Assembly (NCBI RefSeq): GCF_022832385.1
Contig: NZ_JALHLE010000036.1
Location: 1 to 63,821, forward strand
DNA: 63,821 nucleotides
Direction of reading: 5' to 3'
DNA from: Novosphingobium album (ex Hu et al. 2023)
GTDB lineage: Bacteria > Pseudomonadota > Alphaproteobacteria > Sphingomonadales > Sphingomonadaceae
The first letter of the stretch is position 1. Each line of letters begins with the position of its first letter. Made by a program: the position numbers and the translations under genes. Shown here piece by piece: positions 1 through 8,947 of this stretch. The notes under the pieces were generated by a model. The model did no database searches. It worked only from the letters and a program-made list of their open reading frames with translations, and was not told the origin of the DNA.

Positions 1-170
1 GGCGGATCGACCGAAAACAGCAGCGGATACTGAGGAAAAAGGCCGGGGCCAGACGGGCGGGGAAGACCTCGAACGACTGGTCCCACGCTGCCACGCCAAA
101 AATTGAGTGACCGAGCGAATTTGCGGCAGACGCTTAGCATTGCAGCTTGCTGCATCAATGGGGCCTGCGC
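1..170. other. Window edge, no confident gene
   Basis: This stretch lies downstream of the NUDIX stop codon. On the minus strand a frame from an ATG at 140 is open to the window edge, and another minus frame is also open with GC-rich third positions. Neither gives a protein I recognise. It could be the 5' end of a gene that continues outside the window. Nothing firmer can be said. Confidence 0.3.
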
Positions 171-653
171 CTATCTGCCCCCGTAGGCTTGCACCCACTC
201 CCTGATGTTTTCCGCCAGCCCGGCGCGCATGTTGCCTGGCAACGCGTCCAGCCGGAAAAAGCCTGCCTCGACGATCTCGCGCTCATCAGGGACCGCTGGT
301 CCGCGGGCACACCCCACGACGACATGGACCCGGTTGTTGAGGCCATAAAGGTCCTCGTCGACGACGGCCACGAGTTGCGCCCTGTCCAGTACGCAGCTGG
401 TCTCCTCGGCCAGTTCGCGCAGGCCTGCTGCGACCGGATCCTCGCCACTACCCAGACCTCCCCCCGGCGGCGCCCAGTTGCGCGAACCGTAGGAATGCCG
501 AACGAGCAGCACGGCCCCGGCGTCGTTGAGCGCAAGGACGCGCACGCCGATCACGTTCGAATGCCAGGCCTTCCACGCCTGCTTTCGCCCCCAGTGCGCC
601 AGACGGTAAAGTGCCCGGTGAAGCGGTGCAGGCAGTATCTTCAGCAGAAACAC
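171..653 (-). CDS. NUDIX hydrolase
   Basis: This 160-residue cytosolic protein hydrolyses a nucleoside-diphosphate-linked substrate that the sequence does not identify. The NUDIX box runs from about residue 65 to 87 and is complete: Gly, then Glu six residues on, then R-E-L-A-E-E-T. A short basic N-terminal stretch (RALYRLAHWGRKQAW) precedes the fold. The gene starts 13 bases inside the end of pgl, so the two are probably co-transcribed and translationally coupled. A general MutT or ADP-ribose type activity would fit, but substrate specificity cannot be read from the motif. Confidence 0.88.
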   Translation of the reverse strand: MFLLKILPAPLHRALYRLAHWGRKQAWKAWHSNVIGVRVLALNDAGAVLLVRHSYGSRNWAPPGGGLGSGEDPVAAGLRELAEETSCVLDRAQLVAVVDEDLYGLNNRVHVVVGCARGPAVPDEREIVEAGFFRLDALPGNMRAGLAENIREWVQAYGGR

Positions 654-1258
654 GTAACCTTGTGCCGCGCGGCCCTCAGCAGGCGTGCGACGGGCAGGTC
701 ATTCTCTCCCTTCACCGCTGCGTCGAATACCGCGCGCTTGTCCGCCCCCCGGATGACGAACATGATCTCGTCGCTGTCGGTCAGCGCGGGGAGGGTGAGG
801 CTGAGACGGTCGAACGGGGCGCCCGGCGGCAACGGATCGGGCGTGAGACGGCGTACCGGGTGCGGATCGTCAGCCTTGGGATCGGTATTGGGAAACAGCG
901 AGGCGACATGCCCGTCGTCGCCCATGCCAAGCCAGGCAATGGCGAAATGCGGTGGGCGGGCGTCCTCGGCCAGCGGGACAATCTGCGCCCCCACGGGCTC
1001 AAGCCGCGCGCGGATCTTGCCGACATTGCTGGCCGGATGGTCCTCTTCGACAATGCGGTCATCGCCCGGCCAGATCGAAATCCGCTCCCATGGCAGGTCT
1101 TCGTTCGCCAGCAGGTCGAAGATCGGGAATGGGGTCGAGCCGCCCGGCACGCTGATCGCGATCTCGGGCGACTGGGCCAGCGCAGCGCGCAAGCGCTGGG
1201 CCAGCCATGCAGCAATCACACCGTCCCCGGCCTGTTCGATGATTTCGATCCTGGGCAT
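641..1258 (-). CDS. pgl: 6-phosphogluconolactonase
   Basis: The enzyme hydrolyses 6-phosphogluconolactone to 6-phosphogluconate, the second step of the oxidative pentose-phosphate and Entner-Doudoroff routes. At 205 residues it is at the short end for the bacterial DevB-type family. Family signatures seen are the sugar-phosphate loop SVPGGSTP near residue 36, the DDRIV segment near 66, and GMGDDGHVASLFP near 111. The usual partners zwf, edd and glk are not in the window. The gene is followed directly by the NUDIX gene with an overlap of 13 bases. The ATG has no obvious Shine-Dalgarno sequence. Confidence 0.92.
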   Translation of the reverse strand: MPRIEIIEQAGDGVIAAWLAQRLRAALAQSPEIAISVPGGSTPFPIFDLLANEDLPWERISIWPGDDRIVEEDHPASNVGKIRARLEPVGAQIVPLAEDARPPHFAIAWLGMGDDGHVASLFPNTDPKADDPHPVRRLTPDPLPPGAPFDRLSLTLPALTDSDEIMFVIRGADKRAVFDAAVKGENDLPVARLLRAARHKVTCFC

Positions 1259-1296
1259 GGGGCGTGTCTAGCACTCCCGATGCCCTTGCGGAATGG

Positions 1297-1755
1297 TCAG
1301 GCCATAATTTCGCGCAGGAACCACGCGCGCTGCTCGGCCTGATCGGTCCAGTCGTCGATAATGCCGTCGGTAGCATTGTCGCCCGCCTCGCCTGCCAGTT
1401 CCTTCACCGACTTGAGCGTGGCGACGAATGCCGTGTTGTCCTCGAAAAGACGCTTTACCATCGCCATCGCATCAAGGCTGGTATCATCCTCGTCGGCGAC
1501 CTTGGTCTTGGCGGCGATCGAGCCGATCGAGGTCATGGTCGTCCCGCCCAGCTTGCGCACGCGTTCGGCGATGAGGTCGGTAAGGCCGAAGATTTCGGTC
1601 GCGTGCGTATCGAACAGCAGGTGCAGGTCATGGAACTGCGGGCCGCGCACGTGCCAGTGGAAGTTCTTGGTCTTCAGGTAGAGCGCGAAAGTGTCTGCCA
1701 GCAGGCCGTTCAGGCTATCGATCAGGGCGGCCTTGGAATTGTCCTTGGAAGTCAT
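1297..1755 (-). CDS. dps: Dps family DNA-binding ferritin-like protein
   Basis: Dps dodecamers oxidise and store iron and protect DNA during oxidative or starvation stress. The protein has 152 residues, normal for the family. The intersubunit ferroxidase ligands are all present by alignment to E. coli Dps: H33 in the FHWHVRG motif, H45, D49, D60 and E64. The N-terminus has a few lysines but no long basic tail, so DNA binding may be weak. The start has a good ribosome-binding site, GAGGGA nine bases upstream. The gene is followed by pgl after 38 bases. Confidence 0.93.
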   Translation of the reverse strand: MTSKDNSKAALIDSLNGLLADTFALYLKTKNFHWHVRGPQFHDLHLLFDTHATEIFGLTDLIAERVRKLGGTTMTSIGSIAAKTKVADEDDTSLDAMAMVKRLFEDNTAFVATLKSVKELAGEAGDNATDGIIDDWTDQAEQRAWFLREIMA

Positions 1756-1840
1756 GGTCGTCGTTCCCTCTTTGACGTGTTGAAATCAATCTATGAGGTA
1801 AAACACCGATTATAAGACTTTGTTCTATCGGTTTTTCCGA

Positions 1841-2398
1841 TTAGAGAATCCCGATTTCCGACAGGAACATTCCGAGCGCTACGACGGCCAGCAAGGCTCC
1901 CACTATCCGCCGTAGCCACCGCGCGGCGGGCCTGTCCAGCATCTGCGGGAACGCCCAGGCAAACCCGGCCAGAACACAGCCACCGACGATCCCGGCCACG
2001 CCTGATGCCAACGGCGCGGCGAAACCCACGCCCATGCCGAAGACGAGGAAACGGGCCGCATCGGTAACCTGATGCGCCAGCAGCACCAGCGCAAGCGCGC
2101 CAAGCGAATGCGTCGGCTCGCGCGGTTCGCGCCGGGGGGGCAGTATCATCGATTCCAGCCCTGCCATGCCGAGCGCGATGGCAGCAAAGATCGTCCGGGC
2201 CGGCGGCGGCAGTTCGGCCAGCACGACTTGCGCCGCCCAGGCCGCGAAGACAGCCGTCAGTGCGGCGGAGAGCAGCGCCACGATCAGCACACCCGGCCGC
2301 TGCCCCTGCACGCGCGCCAGCCCGGCAATGGTCACCTGATCACGCGCGCCGATCCCGGCGAACAGAACCGCGATCAGCGTCAGATAGAAGGCAGGCAT
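1841..2398 (-). CDS. Polytopic membrane protein, degenerate GDT1/UPF0016-like
   Basis: The 185-residue protein has about six hydrophobic segments arranged as two three-helix halves, the layout of GDT1/TMEM165 (UPF0016) cation/proton exchangers. In that family each half carries an E-x-G-D-K/R-T motif. Here the corresponding regions read GIGARDQVT (near residue 15) and AHQVTDAARF (near 108), so the signature glutamates appear lost. It may transport a different ion or have lost transport. The start has a clear GGAAAGG site. The HAD phosphatase gene ends 34 bases upstream, so the two may be co-transcribed. The family call is moderate. Confidence 0.6.
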   Translation of the reverse strand: MPAFYLTLIAVLFAGIGARDQVTIAGLARVQGQRPGVLIVALLSAALTAVFAAWAAQVVLAELPPPARTIFAAIALGMAGLESMILPPRREPREPTHSLGALALVLLAHQVTDAARFLVFGMGVGFAAPLASGVAGIVGGCVLAGFAWAFPQMLDRPAARWLRRIVGALLAVVALGMFLSEIGIL

Positions 2399-2432
2399 CG
2401 CGGCCTTTCCCGGACGGATGCCCGCACTTGCG

Positions 2433-3185
2433 TCAGCCGGGCTTCTGGCAGGCGACGATCGCCGTAATCACATTGGCCGTGTCGCCCGGATCGCGCACGC
2501 AGACTGTATCGAGCCCCATGGCCTTGGCCGGATAATCGTTGCCGCCGGGAAAGATGGCATCGCCGATGAACAGCATGTCCGCCTCGGCCACGCCGCTGTG
2601 TTCGGCAAGGCGCCGGAGACCCCAGGCCTTGTCGACGCCCGGCTGGGTCACGTCGACCGAGGTCGCACCGCCCAGATTGACCGAGACGCCCGGCAGACGC
2701 TTGACCAGATCGGCCTGGATGACCTTGCGCTTGGCAAAGTCGGGGTCCCAGACTTCCTTGGCATGGAGCGGGGCCTGCTGGCCCAGCGCGGAAAAGGTGA
2801 TCTGGCTGCCGCGATCCTCGATCCGCTCGCCCCAGGTTTCCTCCGGGGTGAAGCCGGTTGCCTCGAGCGACGCATCGAAGGCTTCGAGAATTTCGCGTTT
2901 CTGCTCTTCAGTGAAGAGTTCGGCATAGACCGGCGTCCACGCCTCCTCACGATGGATGAAGAGCTTGGCGCCGCTGGTCGGCATCATCCACAGGCGCGAA
3001 AGGTCTGCATGAGCAGGCAGGCGGCTGGCCACCTGCTTGTCGAACTGTGGCCAGTCGCCGCCGGAAATGACCGCAACTTGCGCAACCGTCAGCAACCGGG
3101 CGATCAGATCTGCCATCTCGTCGGTCAGTGGCTGCTTGCTCAGCGCCAGTGTCCCGTCGAGATCGAACGCCACAATCTTCTTCAT
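2433..3185 (-). CDS. HAD-IIB phosphatase, phosphomannomutase-like
   Basis: This 250-residue cytosolic hydrolase has the HAD motif DLDGT (Asp8 nucleophile, Asp10 acid/base), a motif II Ser in AVISGGD near residue 41, and a C-terminal metal loop GDAIFPGGNDYPAK. The GGND form of that loop is typical of the eukaryotic-type phosphomannomutase (PMM) branch of HAD-IIB enzymes. The substrate is probably a sugar phosphate, but mutase and phosphatase activity cannot be separated by eye. The start has AAAGG seven bases upstream. The neighbouring trehalose-phosphate phosphatase (4859-5659) is a different HAD branch. Confidence 0.82.
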   Translation of the reverse strand: MKKIVAFDLDGTLALSKQPLTDEMADLIARLLTVAQVAVISGGDWPQFDKQVASRLPAHADLSRLWMMPTSGAKLFIHREEAWTPVYAELFTEEQKREILEAFDASLEATGFTPEETWGERIEDRGSQITFSALGQQAPLHAKEVWDPDFAKRKVIQADLVKRLPGVSVNLGGATSVDVTQPGVDKAWGLRRLAEHSGVAEADMLFIGDAIFPGGNDYPAKAMGLDTVCVRDPGDTANVITAIVACQKPG

Positions 3186-3305
3186 GCACAGCCTTTCAGG
3201 AAATTCGCTTCGTAACGGCGCAGTATTCGCACCACGCCAGCCGCCCGCGCCGAATTATCCATAGCTTGCGTCATTTACGTTGCAAGACGTCAACAAGCTT
3301 CCCGG

Positions 3306-4700
3306 TCATGCCTCGACCGTTTCATTTTGCGACGCCGTCTGCATGGCTCCCGGCGCGTCGTGCGAAAGGCAATCACCCAGACGGGCAAGATCGGCCCCGC
3401 CCGGCTGCTGGAACAGCCTCAGCCCGAACTGCGGCAGGATGGCGATGAGATGATCGAAGATGTCCGCCTGGATCGCCTCGTATTCGCCCCAGTCCACCGT
3501 GTCGGTAAAACAGTAGATCTCGAGCGGCAGGCCCTTTTCGGTCGGTTCGAGCTGGCGCACCAGCAGAGTGCCCCGTTTGGAAATGCGCGGATGGGCCTTG
3601 AGATAGGCAATTACATAGGCACGGAACGTCCCCGCATTGGTCGGCCGCCTGCGGTTGGCTGGACGGTCTCCCTCGCCCTCGCCATAGGCATGGGAGGCAT
3701 TCCAGACCGCCAGTTCCTGTTCCTTGGCATCCATATAGGGCCGCAGGATCGCAAAGGCGCGCAAATCTTCCCACTGTTGCCGGGTGAGAAAGCTGACGGT
3801 GGTCTGGTCAAGCAGCAGTGCCCGCTTGATTCGCCGCCCGCCCCATTCGCGCATGAAACGCCAGTTGCGGTAGGAATCCGAAATCAGCTTGTGCGTGGGA
3901 ATGGTGGTGACGGTCTTGTCGAAATTCTGCACTTTCACCGTGTGCAGCGCGATATCGATCACATCGCCATCGGCATTGAGCTGCGGCATCTCGATCCAGT
4001 CCCCCACGCGCAACATGTCGTTCGACCGCAACTGCACCGAAGCAACGAGCGATAGGATCGTGTCGCGAAAGATCAGCATAAGCACCGCTGCCAGCGCGCC
4101 GAGGCCGGACAGCAGCAGGAACGGCGACTGTCCGATCAGCGTGGCAGTGATGAGGATCGCCGCGGCAGCATAGATCACGATCTTGCCGACCTGCACATAG
4201 CCCTTGATCGGCCGGCTCGCCGCTTCGGGCTTCAGTTCGTAGGCATCGTTGGCGAGTTCGAGCAGGTCGGACAGCACCCGCGCCAGCGTGAACACCACGA
4301 AGGATTCCGCCACCACCTGCACGAACACCACGAACCGCTCAGGCAGGCCCGCAATGAGAGGAATCCCCTGCAACAGGATCACGGCAGGCACCACATTGGC
4401 AAGGTGCGTCACCAGCGCGCGCACGTCGCTGGCCTCGTTGCGCAGGGGGGTGCGCGCAATGATCCGGGTTATCGGACGAACAACCAGCTTCTTCGCCAGC
4501 CAGTTGGCGAACCATCCGAGCAGAACCAGCCCGGCCACCCCAAGCGCTGCACTGGCAAGTCCGCCCTCGAAGACACCGGCCCGGGCCAGCAACGACTGCG
4601 CATCATCGAAAATCGAGATCTGTTCCTCCTGGCGTAGCGGCCCTCGCGGCCCCTCGCAGGCGCGCACAATGGCGATCCATCCTGCTGTTTTCAACCGCAT
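3306..4700 (-). CDS. Mechanosensitive ion channel, MscS/YbdG type
   Basis: This inner-membrane tension-gated channel protects cells from hypo-osmotic shock. Four or five transmembrane helices fill the N-terminal half, followed by the MscS pore region (GLGALAAVLMLIFRDTI) and the beta domain (RVGDWIEMP, about 120 residues after the last loop). A long C-terminal cytosolic region of the YbdG/YnaI kind, with WGGRRIKRA and ISKRGTLLVRQLEPTEKGLPLEIYCF segments, completes it. The ATG at 4700 has a weak ribosome-binding site and gives 464 residues. A much better AGGAGG lies at 4625-4630 but is followed in frame only by ATC (4619) and ATT (4613), see findings. It diverges from the trehalose operon, which is also an osmotic-stress function. 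Confidence 0.88.
   Translation of the reverse strand: MRLKTAGWIAIVRACEGPRGPLRQEEQISIFDDAQSLLARAGVFEGGLASAALGVAGLVLLGWFANWLAKKLVVRPITRIIARTPLRNEASDVRALVTHLANVVPAVILLQGIPLIAGLPERFVVFVQVVAESFVVFTLARVLSDLLELANDAYELKPEAASRPIKGYVQVGKIVIYAAAAILITATLIGQSPFLLLSGLGALAAVLMLIFRDTILSLVASVQLRSNDMLRVGDWIEMPQLNADGDVIDIALHTVKVQNFDKTVTTIPTHKLISDSYRNWRFMREWGGRRIKRALLLDQTTVSFLTRQQWEDLRAFAILRPYMDAKEQELAVWNASHAYGEGEGDRPANRRRPTNAGTFRAYVIAYLKAHPRISKRGTLLVRQLEPTEKGLPLEIYCFTDTVDWGEYEAIQADIFDHLIAILPQFGLRLFQQPGGADLARLGDCLSHDAPGAMQTASQNETVEA
4625..4630 (-). promoter_or_regulatory. Strong Shine-Dalgarno without canonical start codon (mscS)
   Basis: AGGAGG on the minus strand, inside the 5' part of the mscS reading frame. 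The next in-frame candidate initiators are ATC with a 5-base spacer and ATT with an 11-base spacer. The hydrophobic N-terminus expected for this channel begins just after this point. Confidence 0.5.
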
Positions 4701-4858
4701 GCACCTGACGGAACCGTCGCTCCAGACATTCGTTTGACGGCTTCCGTGAGCTGTTTGGCAGGGCAAGACGGACCGACCAACCGCGATTTCGCACCTGCGG
4801 AATTTTCGTAAAGGGTGGGGGTGGCCATATCCTGTCCGATGGTGCAAGACTGAACACA

Positions 4859-5659
4859 ATGACCGATCCAAGCGACACGACCTCGCTGGCGGAACATGGC
4901 GCCGAAAAGCGCGATCTCCCCCAGCCGCCACCGCTGCGGATTACCCCGCGGACCGCGCTGTTTCTCGACTTCGACGGCACTCTTGTCGACATCGCCGATC
5001 ACCCCGATGCCGTTGTCGTCGCCCGCTCGCTTCCGGCGCTGATCGAAGCGCTGGCACGGCGCCTCGACGGCCGGCTGGCGCTTGTCAGTGGCCGTTCGCT
5101 CGGCGCGCTGGAAGCCTTGCTGGGCTCGCTTGACGTTGCCATGGCCGGTTCGCACGGCGGCGAGTTCCGGCCCGCCGCCGATGGCGGCATCCACGCCCTT
5201 GCCGATCCCTTGCCCGATGGCATCGTGGATGCACTCTCGGGCTTCGCACAGGCAAATGGTGGTCTGTTGGTGGAGCCCAAGCCGTTCAGCGTGGCAGTGC
5301 ACTATCGTCACCATCCCCACGCCCGGGATGACCTGCTGGCCTGCGCCGAAGGCCTCGCCACGGCGCATGGCCTCAAGATGAAGCACGGCAAGCAGGTAGT
5401 CGAACTGGTCATGCCCGGATCGGACAAGGGCAGTGCCGTCGCCAGCTTCATGGAGCTTGACGGGTTCATCGGCACCCAGCCGCTCTTCGTGGGCGACGAC
5501 GTGACCGACGAGGACGCCTTTCGCGCCGTTGCCCGCTTCGGCGGCAACGGCATTCTGGTGGGGCCGATGCGCGCCACCGCCGCCACCTGGCGCCTCGCGG
5601 ACGTTGCCGCGGTCCACGAATGGCTTGCAGCGGCGCTTGAGGAGAAAGCCCACCCATGA
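4859..5659 (+). CDS. otsB: Trehalose-6-phosphate phosphatase
   Basis: OtsB removes phosphate from trehalose 6-phosphate, the last step of the OtsAB route to the osmoprotectant trehalose. The protein has 266 residues, normal for the family. The HAD motifs are intact: DFDGT with Asp37 as nucleophile, VSGRS near residue 77, GSHGGE near 97, and GDDVTDEDAF near 204. It heads a three-gene operon and overlaps the following GH15 gene by four bases (ATGA). There is no strong ribosome-binding site before the ATG. Its position, divergent from an MscS channel, supports an osmotic-stress role. Confidence 0.95.
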   Translation: MTDPSDTTSLAEHGAEKRDLPQPPPLRITPRTALFLDFDGTLVDIADHPDAVVVARSLPALIEALARRLDGRLALVSGRSLGALEALLGSLDVAMAGSHGGEFRPAADGGIHALADPLPDGIVDALSGFAQANGGLLVEPKPFSVAVHYRHHPHARDDLLACAEGLATAHGLKMKHGKQVVELVMPGSDKGSAVASFMELDGFIGTQPLFVGDDVTDEDAFRAVARFGGNGILVGPMRATAATWRLADVAAVHEWLAAALEEKAHP

Positions 5660-7485
5660 GTTCGCCCGAACGCAACGCCCCCCAACACAGCACACTGGAA
5701 CTCTGGCCCATCGGCAATTGCCAGGTCAGCGGGCTGATCGACCAGCGCGGTGCGCTCGTCTGGGGCTGCGTGCCGCGCGTCGATGGCGATCCGGCATTCT
5801 GTGCCCTGATGCGCGGGCAGGACGGGCAGGACGCAGGTACCTGGCGCTTCGAGCTGGAAAATCAGGTCTCGGTCCGCCAGCACTATTTACGCAACACCCC
5901 GATCCTCGTCACCCGGCTGGAAGATGTCAGCGGCGGTGCGGTCGACATCTACGACTTCTGCCCGCGCTTCAACCGCAGCGGCCGCACATACCGTCCGGTT
6001 GCCTATGCCCGGGTGGTCCGGCCGGTCACGGGCTCACCCCGTATTCGAACGGTGCTGACGCCGATGAGCGGATACGGTTCCCAGCTCGCGCAGATCACGC
6101 ACGGCTCCAATCACATCCGCTACCTCGTCGAGCGCAATACCCTGCGCCTGACCACTGATGCGCCCGTCGGCTACGTGCTTGACGAGCGCTATTTCCGGGT
6201 CGAACGGGCGCTGCACTTCTTCCTCGGTCCCGACGAGCCGTTCGGCGGCAATGTCGAGCACGAACTGGACAACATGCTGCAGCTGACCGGCGACTACTGG
6301 CGCCTGTGGGTGCGCAGCCTTGCCACGCCGCTCGACTGGCAGGATGCAGTGATCCGGGCCGCAATCACGCTCAAGCTTTGCCAGCATGAGGAAACCGGCG
6401 CGATCGTAGCCGCGCTCACCACCTCGATCCCGGAGGCACCGCATTCGCAACGCAACTGGGACTACCGCTACTGCTGGATTCGCGACGCCTATTACACCGT
6501 GCAGGCGCTCAACCACCTCGGCGCGCTCGACGTGCTGGAAAAGTACCTCTCCTACTTGCGCAACATCGTCGACGATGCCGAAGGCGGTGCGATCCAGCCG
6601 CTCTATGCCGTCAGCGGTGCGCGTGAGATCATCGAGTGGGAAGCCAAGGACCTGCCTGGCTATCGTGGCATGGGCCCGGTGCGGGTCGGCAACGCCGCCT
6701 ACTATCAGGTCCAGAACGACTGTTACGGGCAGATCGTTCTGCCCTCGATCCAGGCCTTCACCGACCAGCGCCTGCTGCGCATCGCCAACATGGACGATTT
6801 CGCCAGCCTCGAGGAAGTGGGCGAGATGGCGTGGAAGACGCACGACCAGCCCGATGCGGGCCTGTGGGAACTGCGCACGCGAACGGCCGTGCACACCTAT
6901 TCGAGCGTGATGAACTGGGCGGCGTGCGACCGCCTTGCCAATGCCGCCGAGCATCTCGGTCTGACCGGCCGTGCAAAACTGTGGCGCGAGCGCGCCAACA
7001 CCGTGCGCCAGCACATCGATGATAGCGCCTGGTGCAAAGTGGAAGGGCACGAAGCGGGCGGGCACTATGCCGCCAGCTTCGGTGGATCAGAGCTCGATGC
7101 CAGCCTCCTGCAGATGGTGGAACTGCGCTACGTCAAGGCCGAAGACCCGAAATTCCAGGCCACGCTGAAAGCCGTACAAAAGGCGTTGCGGCGCGGCGAG
7201 CACATGCTGCGCTATGCCAACGAGGACGATTTCGGACTCCCAGAAACGGCCTTCAACATCTGCACGTTCTGGCTGATCGAGGCGCTGCACCGCAGCGGCG
7301 ACGATGACGAAGCACGGCGGCTGTTCGAGGCGATGCTTGGGCATCGCACGCGGTCGGGGTTGCTTTCGGAAGACATGGATTTCGAGACCGGCGAACTGTG
7401 GGGGAACTTCCCCCAGACCTATTCGCTCGTCGGCATAATCAACTGCGCCGGGCAATTGTCCCGGTCGTGGCGGGACTGGCGCTGA
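5656..7485 (+). CDS. Glycoside hydrolase family 15 protein (glucoamylase/trehalase type)
   Basis: This 609-residue enzyme has an N-terminal beta-sandwich region (about 1-230) and a C-terminal alpha/alpha barrel. GH15 signatures seen are RNWDYRYCWIRDA near residue 258, YRGMGPVRVGNAA near 335, and GLWELR carrying the likely general acid. LSEDMD, followed by GNFPQTYSLVGI, carries the likely general base. GH15 enzymes cleave alpha-glucosides with inversion, and some bacterial members are trehalases. Placement between otsB and otsA, with a four-base overlap to otsB, suggests trehalose hydrolysis or turnover inside the synthesis operon. No signal peptide is visible, so it should act in the cytosol. 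Confidence 0.9.
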   Translation: MSSPERNAPQHSTLELWPIGNCQVSGLIDQRGALVWGCVPRVDGDPAFCALMRGQDGQDAGTWRFELENQVSVRQHYLRNTPILVTRLEDVSGGAVDIYDFCPRFNRSGRTYRPVAYARVVRPVTGSPRIRTVLTPMSGYGSQLAQITHGSNHIRYLVERNTLRLTTDAPVGYVLDERYFRVERALHFFLGPDEPFGGNVEHELDNMLQLTGDYWRLWVRSLATPLDWQDAVIRAAITLKLCQHEETGAIVAALTTSIPEAPHSQRNWDYRYCWIRDAYYTVQALNHLGALDVLEKYLSYLRNIVDDAEGGAIQPLYAVSGAREIIEWEAKDLPGYRGMGPVRVGNAAYYQVQNDCYGQIVLPSIQAFTDQRLLRIANMDDFASLEEVGEMAWKTHDQPDAGLWELRTRTAVHTYSSVMNWAACDRLANAAEHLGLTGRAKLWRERANTVRQHIDDSAWCKVEGHEAGGHYAASFGGSELDASLLQMVELRYVKAEDPKFQATLKAVQKALRRGEHMLRYANEDDFGLPETAFNICTFWLIEALHRSGDDDEARRLFEAMLGHRTRSGLLSEDMDFETGELWGNFPQTYSLVGIINCAGQLSRSWRDWR

Positions 7486-7534
7486 CTCCCGCCGGACGGC
7501 GGCCAGCCGTCCGCGCTGCACAGGGGATACAGGA

Positions 7535-8947
7535 ATGAGCAGGCTTATCGTCATATCGAACCGGGTCTCCGTGCCCAAGGCCGCCGGAGCGGCCGGTGCG
7601 CAGGGCGGTCTCGCGGTCGCGCTCAATTCGGCCCTGCGCGAGCATCGCGGCATCTGGTTCGGGTGGTCCGGACAGGAAACCGAGACGTTCACCGGCCATC
7701 TCAACATGCAGCGGATCGACGATGTCACCACCGCAACCATCGACCTCGAGCCGCAGGACATTGACGAGTACTACAACGGCTATGCCAACCGCACGCTGTG
7801 GCCGCTGTTCCACTACCGCATCGATCTGACCGAATACGACCGCAACTTCGGCGAAGGCTATGAGCGGGTCAACGCGCGCTTCGCCGATTCGGTACTGCCG
7901 CTGATCGAGCCCGACGATCTGGTCTGGGTGCATGACTACCACTTGCTGCCGCTCGGCTCGCTGCTGCGGCAGAAGGGCGTGAAGAACCGCATCGGCCTGT
8001 TCCTGCACACGCCCTGGCCGCCCGCGCGGCTGCTTGTTTCACTGCCATTCCACGAGCGGCTGGTGGGCTCGATGCTGGAATACGACGTCATCGGCTTCCA
8101 GACCACGGAATGGCTGGGGAGCTTCCTGCACTATGTCGAAAAGGAGATGGGCCTCACTATCAACGAGGACGGCACCATCGATTATGATGGGCGCCGCATC
8201 GTCGCCCGCGCCTTTCCGATCGGCATCGACTACAAGGAATTCGTCGAAGGAGCAGAGAGCGACGAAGCACAGGAAGCCTACGATCATCTCAAGGCCAGCG
8301 TGCGCGGACGCAAGATGCTGATCGGTGTGGACCGGCTCGATTATTCCAAGGGTCTGGGCGAACGCTTCGAGAGCTTCGGGCGGTTCCTGGGCGACTATCC
8401 GGACATCGCCAGCAAGGTGGTCCTGCTGCAGATCGCCCCGCCTTCGCGCGGGGACGTTGCAAGCTACCAGCAGATCCGCGAGGACCTTGAGCGGAAGACC
8501 GGGCACATCAACGGCGCCCATGCCGATGTCGCCTTCGTGCCGATCCGCTACGTGAACCGGGGCTATCCCCGCCGCCAGCTCGCGGGCTTCTACCGCGCAT
8601 CCGACATCGGCCTCGTCACGCCCTTGCGCGACGGCATGAATCTGGTGGCAAAGGAATATGTCGCAGCCCAGAACCCGGAGTATCCGGGAGTGCTGATCCT
8701 CTCCCAGTTCGCGGGTGCCGCGTTGCAGCTGACCGACGCGCTGCTGGTCAACCCCCATTCGATCGACGATGTCAGCGAGGCGATCAAACAGGCGCTGGAC
8801 ATGCCGCTCACCGAACGGCGACAGCGCCACGAAAAACTGCTCGCGTCGGTGCGGGACGAAGATGTCGTGTACTGGCGGGACGCCTTCGTGAAGGCCCTGT
8901 TTGGCGAAAATGCCAACGGCAACAGCGCGAAAGAGGAACTCGCCTAG
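7535..8947 (+). CDS. otsA: Trehalose-6-phosphate synthase
   Basis: OtsA makes trehalose 6-phosphate from UDP-glucose and glucose 6-phosphate. The 470-residue GT20 protein has the glycine-rich GGLAVAL loop near residue 27 and HDYHLLPLGSLLR near 134. GVDRLDYSKGLGERF near 265 carries the phosphate-binding Arg and Lys, and TPLRDGMNLVAKEYVAAQ near 359 binds UDP-glucose. It is the last gene of the otsB-GH15-otsA set, 49 bases after GH15, with GGGGAT upstream of the ATG. A weak six-base-arm hairpin at 8980-8998 follows the stop. Confidence 0.96.
   Translation: MSRLIVISNRVSVPKAAGAAGAQGGLAVALNSALREHRGIWFGWSGQETETFTGHLNMQRIDDVTTATIDLEPQDIDEYYNGYANRTLWPLFHYRIDLTEYDRNFGEGYERVNARFADSVLPLIEPDDLVWVHDYHLLPLGSLLRQKGVKNRIGLFLHTPWPPARLLVSLPFHERLVGSMLEYDVIGFQTTEWLGSFLHYVEKEMGLTINEDGTIDYDGRRIVARAFPIGIDYKEFVEGAESDEAQEAYDHLKASVRGRKMLIGVDRLDYSKGLGERFESFGRFLGDYPDIASKVVLLQIAPPSRGDVASYQQIREDLERKTGHINGAHADVAFVPIRYVNRGYPRRQLAGFYRASDIGLVTPLRDGMNLVAKEYVAAQNPEYPGVLILSQFAGAALQLTDALLVNPHSIDDVSEAIKQALDMPLTERRQRHEKLLASVRDEDVVYWRDAFVKALFGENANGNSAKEELA

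Noticed and set aside
147..1342. Large plus-strand frames across pgl and the NUDIX gene
   Set aside because: They are shadows of well-supported minus-strand genes.
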